Of a stretch of DNA of 64,000 nucleotides, positions 17,632 through 25,739 are shown one piece after another. The position numbers were made by a program, and so were the translations under genes. Under the pieces are notes generated by a model. It worked only from the letters and a program-made list of their open reading frames with translations. It was not told where the DNA came from and did not search any database. The DNA is from an uncultured Bacteroidales bacterium (lineage in GTDB: Bacteria; Bacteroidota; Bacteroidia; Bacteroidales; UBA932), in the NCBI GenBank assembly GCA_944323775.1, contig CALUTT010000027.1, positions 1 to 64,000 on the forward strand. The letters run 5' to 3'. The number at the start of each line of letters is the position of its first letter. Position 1 is the stretch's first letter.

Positions 17632-18954
17632 TTATCTGGCGAGTTTCTGGCGTGCGGCAAGTTCCCAGGTACGCAGCCTGTCCTTGTAGAGATTGTTTGC
17701 GTTGAGCTTGTCTACTGGCAGTGCCGCGTCCGAATTCCCGGACCACCTGCGGCAGTTGTACATCACGTCCCAGATGCGGCCGATCCTGTACTCGCGGCTG
17801 ATCCTCAGCGCGACGGCATAATCCTCTCCGTACTTGGTGACAGGAAAGTCGATGCTGCGCAGAAGCGGAGTCCAGAATCCTCTGGGAGCACCGAGACCGT
17901 TGATGCGCAGCGCATTGTTGCGTCCGTTCTCCTCTGTCCATTCACGGTGGTCAATTACTCCGGGAGGCAGTTCGTTCAGGTCAAAGTCAGTTATCCTGTA
18001 GCTGCCGATGACCATGGCGCAGTCCTGCTCATAGAATGCCTGGACGAAACGCCTGACCACATCAGAGTCGGAATACATGTCGTCCGAGTCAAGCTGCAGG
18101 GCGAAACGCCCGCAGGACGGGTGGTGGATCGCCGCGTTCCAGTTGCCTCCGATCGCATGGTATCCCGGTTCCTGCCTTATGAAGACGAGCCTCGGATCGT
18201 CGATGCTCCCGATGACCTCGCACGTGCCGTCGGTGGAATTGTCGTCGACCACTATCACGTTGAACGGGAAGTCCGCCTTCTGCGAAAGAGCCGACCGGAT
18301 TGCGTCACCGACCGTGGCGGCCCGGTTCCGGCACGGAATCACCACCGAAGCCTCGACCTCGAAATCTCCCCCGGCAGACAGGTCGACATCCTTGAATACA
18401 GGAGGAAGCCAGCCTCCGACAGCCTTGAGATGCCCGCTGCAGGCCTTTTCCATCTCGATCTGGACCTCACGGGCCGAAGGCGAGACATAGTCGAAGAGTT
18501 TCTCGCCCGAACTGCGCATATCCTCCTTGTCTTCATAATAGAGATACTCGTTTATGTGTACGAATTCTCCCAGCCTGGAGAGCCTGAGCCAGAGATCATA
18601 CAGTCCGGCATAACGGTACTCGCAGTCCATTCCGCGCACGGCATCGGCAAGGGCGGAATTGCGCACGAGCAGCAGGCTTCCGAAGTCAAAGTCATCCCGC
18701 AGGGAGCCTTTCTGCCAGTCAATCACAGGCCAGGGCTCGAGACAGCCGTCAATACAGTTGAAGCGGTCAGCATACACAAGCACGGCTCCCGTATCGTCGG
18801 CAATCCTGCGCATCCTGGAGAGCCCGCCGTAGACCCACCTTGGAGGCACCCGGCGCGTGCTTATGAGACTGTATTCGCCTTCGCATTCCGCGGCGACGGC
18901 CCTGATCTCCGAAGTGGAGGGTCTCGGAGAAATATAAAACACCCTTTCTGACAT
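17632..18954 (-). CDS. Family 2 glycosyltransferase with degenerate N-terminal GT-like half
   Basis: A 440-residue cytosolic glycosyltransferase. The catalytic GT-A domain starts near 201 ([19 protein letters not shown]), with [10 protein letters not shown] (235-244) binding the nucleotide and [11 protein letters not shown] (287-297) providing the DxD-like metal motif. Residues 1-190 look like a decayed copy of the C-terminal part of another GT2 domain: [24 protein letters not shown] and [26 protein letters not shown]. Start: the ATG at 18954 gives [12 protein letters not shown]; longer in-frame extensions run into the divergent gene and its promoter. Donor and acceptor are unknown. Confidence 0.85.
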   Translation of the reverse strand: MSERVFYISPRPSTSEIRAVAAECEGEYSLISTRRVPPRWVYGGLSRMRRIADDTGAVLVYADRFNCIDGCLEPWPVIDWQKGSLRDDFDFGSLLLVRNSALADAVRGMDCEYRYAGLYDLWLRLSRLGEFVHINEYLYYEDKEDMRSSGEKLFDYVSPSAREVQIEMEKACSGHLKAVGGWLPPVFKDVDLSAGGDFEVEASVVIPCRNRAATVGDAIRSALSQKADFPFNVIVVDDNSTDGTCEVIGSIDDPRLVFIRQEPGYHAIGGNWNAAIHHPSCGRFALQLDSDDMYSDSDVVRRFVQAFYEQDCAMVIGSYRITDFDLNELPPGVIDHREWTEENGRNNALRINGLGAPRGFWTPLLRSIDFPVTKYGEDYAVALRISREYRIGRIWDVMYNCRRWSGNSDAALPVDKLNANNLYKDRLRTWELAARQKLAR

Positions 18955-18992
18955 ACTTGCCGTATTTTTTTTCAAAACACACAAAGAACCAA

Positions 18993-19000
18993 CAAAAATA
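18993..19000 (-). promoter_or_regulatory. Candidate -7 element (TATTTTTG) for the 440-residue GT2 gene
   Basis: Full TAnnTTTG match on the minus strand, about 39 bases before the start codon. It lies one base from the oppositely oriented element at 19002-19009, so the two divergent promoters interlock. Confidence 0.45.
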
Positions 19001-19001
19001 C

Positions 19002-19009
19002 TAAATTTG
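19002..19009 (+). promoter_or_regulatory. Candidate -7 element (TAAATTTG) for the DPM1-like gene
   Basis: Full TAnnTTTG match ending three bases before the ATG at 19012. Transcription should start at or next to the start codon, giving a leaderless mRNA. No clear -33 TTTG is visible. Confidence 0.5.
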
Positions 19010-19011
19010 CA

Positions 19012-19743
19012 ATGATGGAAAAGAAACTTGTCATAATTCCTACATACAACGAGATTGAAAACATCTCGAGTATTATCCGCGCCGTGTTCGGCATCGAGGG
19101 GGAATACCACATACTTGTAATTGACGATGGGTCTCCCGACGGGACTGCGGACGCCGTCAGGGAACTTCAGAAGGAATATCCGCAGAGGCTGTTCCTGAAA
19201 TGCAGGGCCGGGAAACAGGGCCTCGGGACCGCCTATGTCGCAGGTTTCAAATGGGCCATCTCGAAGGACTACGACTATGTCTTCGAGATGGACGCCGACT
19301 TCTCCCATGACCCACACGACCTGCCGCGCCTTCTGGCGGCATGCACGGAAGGGGGCGCGGACATGTCGGTCGGATCGCGCTACTGCAACGGGATCAACGT
19401 CGTCAACTGGCCCATGAGCAGGATTCTGCTCTCATACTGCGCATCGATATATGTGCGCACCATCCTCGGTTTCAAGCTGTTTGACAGCACCGCCGGTTTC
19501 GTGTGCTATTCGCGCAAGGTGCTCGAGACAATCGACCTCGACAACGTAAGGATGAAGGGATACGGCTTCCAGATTGAACTCAAATATACGGCCCACAAGC
19601 TCGGATTCCGGATTGCCGAAGTACCCGTCGTTTTCGTCAACCGCAAGGCGGGCACCTCAAAGATGTCCGGGAGCATATTCGGCGAGGCATTCTGGGGAGT
19701 AATCGCTCTGAGGTTCCGCAGATTCTCCAGGAAAGGCAGATGA
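19012..19743 (+). CDS. Polyprenol-phosphate mannosyltransferase-like GT2 (DPM1 family)
   Basis: A soluble or membrane-associated GT2 of 243 residues that transfers a hexose, by family usually mannose, from a nucleotide sugar to polyprenyl phosphate. Marks: [13 protein letters not shown] at the N-terminus, [14 protein letters not shown] (37-50), [11 protein letters not shown] with the DxD Asp94/Asp96, [17 protein letters not shown], and the acceptor-loop region [16 protein letters not shown]. No C-terminal membrane segments follow, so it is the short DPM1 form. ATGs at 19012 and 19015 are both possible. Its stop overlaps the tex start (ATGA). Confidence 0.9.
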   Translation: MMEKKLVIIPTYNEIENISSIIRAVFGIEGEYHILVIDDGSPDGTADAVRELQKEYPQRLFLKCRAGKQGLGTAYVAGFKWAISKDYDYVFEMDADFSHDPHDLPRLLAACTEGGADMSVGSRYCNGINVVNWPMSRILLSYCASIYVRTILGFKLFDSTAGFVCYSRKVLETIDLDNVRMKGYGFQIELKYTAHKLGFRIAEVPVVFVNRKAGTSKMSGSIFGEAFWGVIALRFRRFSRKGR

Positions 19744-21899
19744 AACAGATATATGTAAGGTACATAGCCGGGATGCTAGGAATCAAGTCCTGGCAGGTGG
19801 AGAACTGCGCGGAGATGTTCGCCCAGGGCGACACCATACCTTTCATCTCCCGCTACCGCAAGGAGAAGACCGGAGGCCTTGACGATGCTACGGTCGCCGA
19901 ACTCAAGCACCTCTGCGAGGTATGCGACGAAATGGAGAAAAGGAAGCAGACAATCATTTCCGCCATATCACAGGCCGGAGCGCTCGACGATACCCTCAGG
20001 GCAAGAATCGAGAACAGCGTCGATGCCACAGAACTTGAGGACCTGTATCTTCCCTACAAGCCGAAACGGCGCACGCGCGCGACCCAGGCCAGGGAAAAAG
20101 GGCTTGAACCGCTCGCTGACGCGATGTGGGGCCTCAAGACCAGGAACCCGGCATCCGACGCGGCGGCATTCGTAAGCGATGAAGTCGGAAGTCCCGAAGA
20201 AGCCCTTCAGGGAGCAAGGGACATAATAGCCGAAAGACTCAGCGAGACTGCCTCAGTCAGGGAGGACCTCAGGAGCGTGTTCAGGACAAGGCGCATACAT
20301 TCCAGTGTGACGAAGGCCGGCAAGGAGTCCGCCGAAGCTGCGAAATACAGGACCTATTTCGACTTCTCCATGCCCCTCGACAGGATTCCCTCGCATAACC
20401 TGCTGGCGATACTCAGGGCCAGGAACGAGGGCTATGTGAACATCGAGATAGATGCGGATCCTCAAAGATGCTCTCTCAAGGTATTCAACGGCTTCTGCCG
20501 CATGCAGGGCAGTCCGCACGGGGCGCTTGAACAGGAAATCCACACAGCCGCAGACGACTCTTTCAAAAGACTCCTCTACCCCTCGATCAGCGGCGAGGTG
20601 ATAAGGGAAGCCAAACGCAAGGCCGACATCGAGAGCATCAGAGTGTTCGGAGAGAACCTCAGGCAGCTGCTGCTCGGCGCACCGGTAGGACAGAAAAGGA
20701 CAATGGCCATAGACCCGGGATACCGGAACGGATGCAAGATCGCATGCCTCGACGAACAGGGCAGGCTGCTGTACCATACCATAATCTACCCCCACCCTCC
20801 CCGCAACGAAAAGATCAAGGCGATAACCGAAGTCCAGAAAATCATCTCCGACTATGGAATTCAGGCCATTGCAATAGGCAACGGCACTGCCGCGCGCGAG
20901 ACGGAGGATTTCATGCGCAAGATAAGGCTCCCCCAGGGATGCAAGGTGTGGACGGTGAGCGAGGACGGGGCGTCGATTTACAGTGCTTCCGAAGCCGGGA
21001 GACGGGAGTTTCCCGACGAGGACGTCACCGTAAGGGGTGCTGTGTCCATAGGAAGGAGACTGATGGATCCCCTCGCCGAACTCGTGAAGATAGATCCCAA
21101 GAATCTGGGAATAGGCCAGTACCAGCACGATGTGGACCAGAACCTGCTCAGGGAAAAGCTGCAGACCACTGTGGAGAGCTGCGTTAACGCCGTCGGGGTC
21201 AACCTGAACACAGCATCGAGCTACCTGCTGGCATACGTGTCCGGGATCGGGCCGTCGCTTGCCGAGAATATCGTGGCGTACAGGACGGCCAAAGGGCCGT
21301 TCCGCAGCAGGGGCGAACTGATGGACGTGCCCAGACTCGGAGCGAAGGCTTTTGAACAGTGTGCCGGATTCCTGCGCATCAAGGGTGCGGCCAATCCCCT
21401 TGACGACTCGGCAGTACACCCTGAGTCATACGGAATAGTCGGAAAGATGGCCGAGAGCCTGGGAGTGAAGACATCGGAGCTGGCAGGCAACGCTTCGCTG
21501 TGCGCTCGCATACATCCCGAGGACTTCGTTACTGAAAAGGCAGGACTCCCTACAGTCAGGGACATAGTACGGGAACTCGCCAAGCCGGGACTCGACCCCC
21601 GAGGTGAAGCCGGAGAGTTCAGTTTCGCCGAGGACGTCCGTGACATCGAAGACCTCAAGACAGGAATGGAGTTGCCGGGAGTCGTCACCAACATTACGAA
21701 TTTCGGCGCTTTCGTCGACATAGGAATACACGAGAACGGGCTCATTCACGTGTCAAGGCTCGGACCGAGGGGCACCGACCCCTCCAAAGTGCTGAGACTG
21801 CACCAGCAGATACGCGTAAGGGTGGAAGACGTCGACACAGAACGGTCAAGAATCGCACTTGCCCTGGTCAGTCCTAGTCCTGGGAAGAAATCTCTTTGA
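19740..21899 (+). CDS. tex: Tex-family RNA-binding transcription accessory protein
   Basis: A 719-residue nucleic-acid-binding protein related to eukaryotic Spt6, cytosolic. An N-terminal helical Tex domain (about 1-190) is followed by a YqgF-like RNase H fold (TMAIDPGYRNGCKIACLD, about 321-338), helix-hairpin-helix repeats (SYLLAYVSGIGPSLAENIV and VPRLGAKAFEQCAGFLRI), and a C-terminal S1 domain (LPGVVTNITNFGAFVDIG, about 643-713). It starts in an ATGA overlap with the upstream glycosyltransferase gene. Its last 26 bases overlap the 3' end of the convergent ClC gene. Confidence 0.95.
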   Translation: MKQIYVRYIAGMLGIKSWQVENCAEMFAQGDTIPFISRYRKEKTGGLDDATVAELKHLCEVCDEMEKRKQTIISAISQAGALDDTLRARIENSVDATELEDLYLPYKPKRRTRATQAREKGLEPLADAMWGLKTRNPASDAAAFVSDEVGSPEEALQGARDIIAERLSETASVREDLRSVFRTRRIHSSVTKAGKESAEAAKYRTYFDFSMPLDRIPSHNLLAILRARNEGYVNIEIDADPQRCSLKVFNGFCRMQGSPHGALEQEIHTAADDSFKRLLYPSISGEVIREAKRKADIESIRVFGENLRQLLLGAPVGQKRTMAIDPGYRNGCKIACLDEQGRLLYHTIIYPHPPRNEKIKAITEVQKIISDYGIQAIAIGNGTAARETEDFMRKIRLPQGCKVWTVSEDGASIYSASEAGRREFPDEDVTVRGAVSIGRRLMDPLAELVKIDPKNLGIGQYQHDVDQNLLREKLQTTVESCVNAVGVNLNTASSYLLAYVSGIGPSLAENIVAYRTAKGPFRSRGELMDVPRLGAKAFEQCAGFLRIKGAANPLDDSAVHPESYGIVGKMAESLGVKTSELAGNASLCARIHPEDFVTEKAGLPTVRDIVRELAKPGLDPRGEAGEFSFAEDVRDIEDLKTGMELPGVVTNITNFGAFVDIGIHENGLIHVSRLGPRGTDPSKVLRLHQQIRVRVEDVDTERSRIALALVSPSPGKKSL

Positions 21900-23616
21900 G
21901 TTCGCTGCGGTAGGCGGTCAGCAGGCGCGACTTCGATATGAAGCCGAGATACTTGCGGTCGGAATCTATCACCGGGAGCCTCCATGCCCCCGTGCGGTCG
22001 AACTTCTGCATTACGGAATCCATCTTTTCGCCGTAGTAGATATACTCCGGAGGAGTCTCCATCATGTTGTAGACATGGACACTGTCATAATTCTCCGGGC
22101 TGAACAGGTACTTCCTCGCGGCGGCGAGGTCGACCATTCCCTGGAACCTGCCCTTCGAATCTATCACCGCCAGCACCGCCGCATCCGAGTCGGAAATCAC
22201 GTTCACCACATCGCGCAGCGTAGCGTCGATCTGAACCTTGGGATACTTGTCCCTGATCAGGTCGTTGGTCTTCATCAGCGTCAGAACCGCCTGGTCATTG
22301 TCATGAGTGAGCAGATCCCCGCTCTGGGCGATGCGCTTGGTATATATCGAATAGCTCTCGAATATCCTCACAGTCCCGAACGACACTGTCGACGTCAGAA
22401 TCAGCGGGATCAGCAGCTCGTATCCTCCGGAAATCTCGGCGATAAGGAATATCGCCGTCATCGGAGCCTGCATGACACCGGACATCAGGGCGGCCATGCC
22501 GACAAGCACGAAGTTCTGTTCAGGCACGGACACGCCGGCAAGATTCAGGCACCTGGCAACAACAAAGCCGAGTATGGCCCCGACGAACAGAGTCGGTCCG
22601 AAAGTTCCTCCTACTCCACCGCCCGAATTGGTGAAGGTCATCGCGACTATCTTGAACACCAGCACGAGCAGGAAGAACGCCGGGACACCCCAGGCGCTTC
22701 CGAACATGAATGAAAGAGGAGTATGGCTGTCCGGGACGAACTCCTCGCCATTCAGCATCGAGTGAAGCGCGTCGTACCCCTGTCCGTACAGCGGAGGGAA
22801 CATGAATATCAGTACGCCGAGCCCGGATGCGCACAGCGCCCACCTCAGATAGGGGCTGGAAATTTTCGAAAGCCTGTCCTCGAGCCACAGAGTCCCGTTC
22901 GTGAAATACAGGGAGAAGAATCCTCCGGCCACGCCGAGCACTATGTAGAACGGTATGTTCGACATCGAAAACGGGGTCAGAGCGCAGGCAAACACCGGAG
23001 TCTGCCCCCGGAAGATGTATGAAACCACAGTGGCGGAAACCGTTGACAGCAGCAGGGGGAGCATCGACTTCATCGAGACGTTGAACAGCAGTATCTCCAT
23101 GGTGAACAGCACCCCGGCAAGCGGTGCCTTGAATATCCCGGCCACCGCGCCGGCCGCCCCGCAGCCGAGAAGGACGGTGATGTTCCGGTAAGAAAGCCCG
23201 AACACCCTGCCGAGGTTCGAGCCTATCGCCGCCCCGGTATAGACTATTGGGGCTTCCGCGCCCACGGATCCTCCGAAACCTATGGTGAAAGATGACGTGA
23301 GTACGGAAGACCAGATATTGTGTGGACGTATCTTGGACTCGTTTCGGGAAACCGCCAGCAGCACCTTCGTCACCCCGTGGCCGATATTGTCCTTGACAAC
23401 GAACTTCAGCAGCAGCAGCGATATGAACATGCCGGCTCCCGGCAGCACGAGATTGCGCCATTCGAAACCACCGCCTTCGCCCTCGCTCAGCAAGCGGCTT
23501 ATCACTTCGATGGCACGGTCAAGGATGACGGCGGCGCACCCAGAGAGCACGCCGACCATCAAACTCAGAAACAGAAGTATCTTCTGATCCGATATCCTGA
23601 ACTTACGCCTATTCAC
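21874..23616 (-). CDS. ClC-family chloride channel/antiporter with C-terminal CBS domains
   Basis: Integral membrane protein of 580 residues: about 1-430 is the ClC transport domain, 450-580 holds two CBS domains. Selectivity regions seen are GHGVTKVLLA (GSGIP position), GGSVGAEAPIVYTGAAIGSNLGR written here only in part as GGSVGAEAP (gating Glu retained), GGGVGGTFGPTLFVGA, and PMTAIFLIAEISGGYELLIP. The E. coli internal proton glutamate (second E of FIIEEM) aligns with Ile in FTMEILLF. The start is GTG, overlapping the preceding small gene by eight bases. The 3' end overlaps tex convergently by 26 bases. Confidence 0.92.
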   Translation of the reverse strand: MNRRKFRISDQKILLFLSLMVGVLSGCAAVILDRAIEVISRLLSEGEGGGFEWRNLVLPGAGMFISLLLLKFVVKDNIGHGVTKVLLAVSRNESKIRPHNIWSSVLTSSFTIGFGGSVGAEAPIVYTGAAIGSNLGRVFGLSYRNITVLLGCGAAGAVAGIFKAPLAGVLFTMEILLFNVSMKSMLPLLLSTVSATVVSYIFRGQTPVFACALTPFSMSNIPFYIVLGVAGGFFSLYFTNGTLWLEDRLSKISSPYLRWALCASGLGVLIFMFPPLYGQGYDALHSMLNGEEFVPDSHTPLSFMFGSAWGVPAFFLLVLVFKIVAMTFTNSGGGVGGTFGPTLFVGAILGFVVARCLNLAGVSVPEQNFVLVGMAALMSGVMQAPMTAIFLIAEISGGYELLIPLILTSTVSFGTVRIFESYSIYTKRIAQSGDLLTHDNDQAVLTLMKTNDLIRDKYPKVQIDATLRDVVNVISDSDAAVLAVIDSKGRFQGMVDLAAARKYLFSPENYDSVHVYNMMETPPEYIYYGEKMDSVMQKFDRTGAWRLPVIDSDRKYLGFISKSRLLTAYRSELKEISSQD

Positions 23617-23983
23617 CAGAGTCCGATGAATCGTCGTCAGACCCGTACTGGGCTATGTTGTCGTCAGGGAGGGTATTGTCATCTTCGACAACGGAACTGC
23701 TGGGCCCTGCCACTTCCTCGTTCTCGGCCTCCTCTTCCCCTTCGAGCCAGCTCTTGATATCGTCTGCATCATCGATCTTGACCTTGATCTTCACGAGATA
23801 GATGTCCTCCGGAAGTTCGATCATGACGGCGTAGAACGGAGTACCGTCAGGCTTCGTATACTTGATGAGATCCGGCAGATAGTCGCTGAATCCCTTGGGG
23901 TACTTCTCAGCAAATGCCTCGGCGAGTTCACGAGGCATGTTCTCATAACTGATGATGTGTCTTTTCTTGTTGTCCTGTGCCAT
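23609..23983 (-). CDS. Small acidic conserved protein of unknown function
   Basis: A 124-residue soluble protein. Residues 1-80 look folded (RHIISYENMPRELAEAFAEK, FSDYLPDLIKYTKPDG, FYAVMIELPEDIYLVKIKVK); residues 82-124 are a low-complexity acidic tail rich in Glu, Asp and Ser, ending GSDDDSSDSGE. I do not recognise a named domain; my recollection is that similar proteins occur across Bacteroidales. It has no signal peptide or membrane segment. It lies 31 bases after ygiQ and overlaps the ClC start by eight bases, so it is probably co-transcribed with both. Function is unknown. Confidence 0.7.
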   Translation of the reverse strand: MAQDNKKRHIISYENMPRELAEAFAEKYPKGFSDYLPDLIKYTKPDGTPFYAVMIELPEDIYLVKIKVKIDDADDIKSWLEGEEEAENEEVAGPSSSVVEDDNTLPDDNIAQYGSDDDSSDSGE

Positions 23984-24014
23984 ATTGTTCTCTAAACGGA
24001 ATGCAAATATGACA

Positions 24015-25739
24015 CTATTTTCTGAAAAACAAAGATTTTTGTTCCTTTTTTCTTTCGGGATCCCTTTCGACGAAAACAGGGCTCATGTCGCGGGGGTCCA
24101 GACCGGTCCAGAACATCACGGATGAAGTGGTCATGGGCGTAGGCATGAAATCCTGCACCTGTTCCATCCATATGCCCTTGAGGCAAGGATTCGCGCTGAG
24201 CCTGCGCATGTCCTGCAGGGTACATCCCGGGTGTGAAGAGATGAAATACGGGACAAGCTCGACGTGAGTCCCCTCCTCGGCATTGATCCGGTCAAACTCA
24301 CGTCTGAGGACCTCGAAAAGTCGGAACGAAGGCTTCGCCATATACCTGAGCACCTTGTCTTCAGTATGTTCGGGAGCGACCTTCAGACGCCCGCTGGTGT
24401 GCCTCAGCATTAGCTCGCGCAGGTACTCCTTCCCGCCGTCGGCATTGAAACCGCCCTCCCCGAGGAAAAGGTCATACCTGACGCCGCTTCCGATATAGGA
24501 ATGCCGCACCCCTTTGACCGCATCGACCTTCTCATACAGGCCGAGCAGCCGTCTGTGGCTTCTTTCCATGTTCGGGCATGGAGACGGAAACAGACAGGAC
24601 TTGCGCCTGCATGAAGCGCACCTGGACTGATCCTTGCCGTGCATGCCGTACATGTTCGCGGTAGGCGCGCCAAGGTCAGAGATGTTCCCGCGGAATTCCG
24701 GCATGCTGACCAGCCGGCGCACCTCCTTGATTATCGACTCCTCGGAACGGGACTGGATGAATTTCCCCTGATGGGCGGCGATAGTACAGAAGTTGCATCC
24801 GCCGAAACATCCCCGGTGCGTGATTATGGAGTCCTTGATCATGTCATAGGCAGGAATCCTGTGCCCTTTGTAACGGGGATGGGGCCTCTTGGTGAACGGG
24901 AGATCCCAGAACGAGTCCATCTCATCCTGCGTAGCCGGAGGCAGCGGAGGGTTGACCTGAACATATCCATCGCCGACAGGCTCTACTATTACCTGGGGAT
25001 GGAGCATGTTGGCATGAGTCTCGATATGATGGAAATTCATTGCGAACGCGCGCTTGTCCTCCAGGCAGGTTTCGTACGAATTCAGTTCAAGCACGCCTTC
25101 GACGCGGCACTTGCCCTTGCGCAGGAAGGCTATCTGCGGAATCTTCTCGATCTGGCGCACGTTCCTTCCCGACTCTATGGCCCGTGTCAGCTCAAGCATC
25201 GTCCTCTCCCCCATCCCGTAGCACAGCCAGTCGGCTCCGCTGTCGACGAGTATCGAAGGCATCAGCCTGTCCTCCCAGTAGTCATAGTGGCACAGGCGCC
25301 TGAGCGAAGCCTCCACGCCGCCGATCACTACCGGAATCCCGGGCCAGAGCTGCTTCAGGATCCTGGAGTAGACTGTCACGGCCCTGTCCGGCCGCTGCCC
25401 GAACCGTCCGTCAGGGGTATAGGCGTCATTGTGCCTGAGCCTGCGGGCGGCGGTGTAGTGGTTGACCATGGAGTCCATGGCGCCGGAATTCACCCCGAAA
25501 TACAGCCTCGGGGCACCAAGCTTGCGGAAATCCCTGAGATCGTCCCGCCAGTTCGGCTGAGGGACAACGGCCACTCTGTAACCGTGTTTCTGGAGATAGC
25601 GCGCAATGCATGCAGTCCCGAAACTGGGATGGTCCACAAACGCGTCACCTGTAAAGATGATCACGTCGATGTAATCCCAGCCGAGACTGCTGACTTCCTT
25701 GGCGGAAGTGGGTATGTTACATTCTGTCAGGCAGTTCAA
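24015..25739 (-). CDS. YgiQ-family radical SAM protein
   Basis: A 574-residue member of the YgiQ/UPF0313 family. The N-terminus carries the typical GWDYIDVIIFTGDAFVDHPSFG region. The radical SAM cluster is HRGCFGGCNFC (Cys311, Cys315, Cys318; CxxxCxxC). A second cysteine group lies about 95 residues later (RCASCRRKSCLFPSPCPN), perhaps a further metal site. The reaction is not established. The start is a TTG at 25739 within the last codons of argS (23-base overlap); no ATG or GTG is available before the conserved region, so TTG is likely real. Confidence 0.9.
   Translation of the reverse strand: MNCLTECNIPTSAKEVSSLGWDYIDVIIFTGDAFVDHPSFGTACIARYLQKHGYRVAVVPQPNWRDDLRDFRKLGAPRLYFGVNSGAMDSMVNHYTAARRLRHNDAYTPDGRFGQRPDRAVTVYSRILKQLWPGIPVVIGGVEASLRRLCHYDYWEDRLMPSILVDSGADWLCYGMGERTMLELTRAIESGRNVRQIEKIPQIAFLRKGKCRVEGVLELNSYETCLEDKRAFAMNFHHIETHANMLHPQVIVEPVGDGYVQVNPPLPPATQDEMDSFWDLPFTKRPHPRYKGHRIPAYDMIKDSIITHRGCFGGCNFCTIAAHQGKFIQSRSEESIIKEVRRLVSMPEFRGNISDLGAPTANMYGMHGKDQSRCASCRRKSCLFPSPCPNMERSHRRLLGLYEKVDAVKGVRHSYIGSGVRYDLFLGEGGFNADGGKEYLRELMLRHTSGRLKVAPEHTEDKVLRYMAKPSFRLFEVLRREFDRINAEEGTHVELVPYFISSHPGCTLQDMRRLSANPCLKGIWMEQVQDFMPTPMTTSSVMFWTGLDPRDMSPVFVERDPERKKEQKSLFFRK

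Noticed and set aside
18955..19317. Possible N-terminal extension of the 440-residue GT2
   Set aside because: It would cover the divergent promoters and the start of the DPM1-like gene, and the extra residues have no similarity to the family.
20253..21419. 388-codon open frame on the minus strand opposite tex
   Set aside because: Opposite-strand shadow of a clear tex gene in GC-rich codon context; its product shows no recognisable domain.
22520..23461. 313-codon open frame within the ClC gene in another frame
   Set aside because: Arginine/glycine-rich product typical of an out-of-frame reading of a GC-rich gene.
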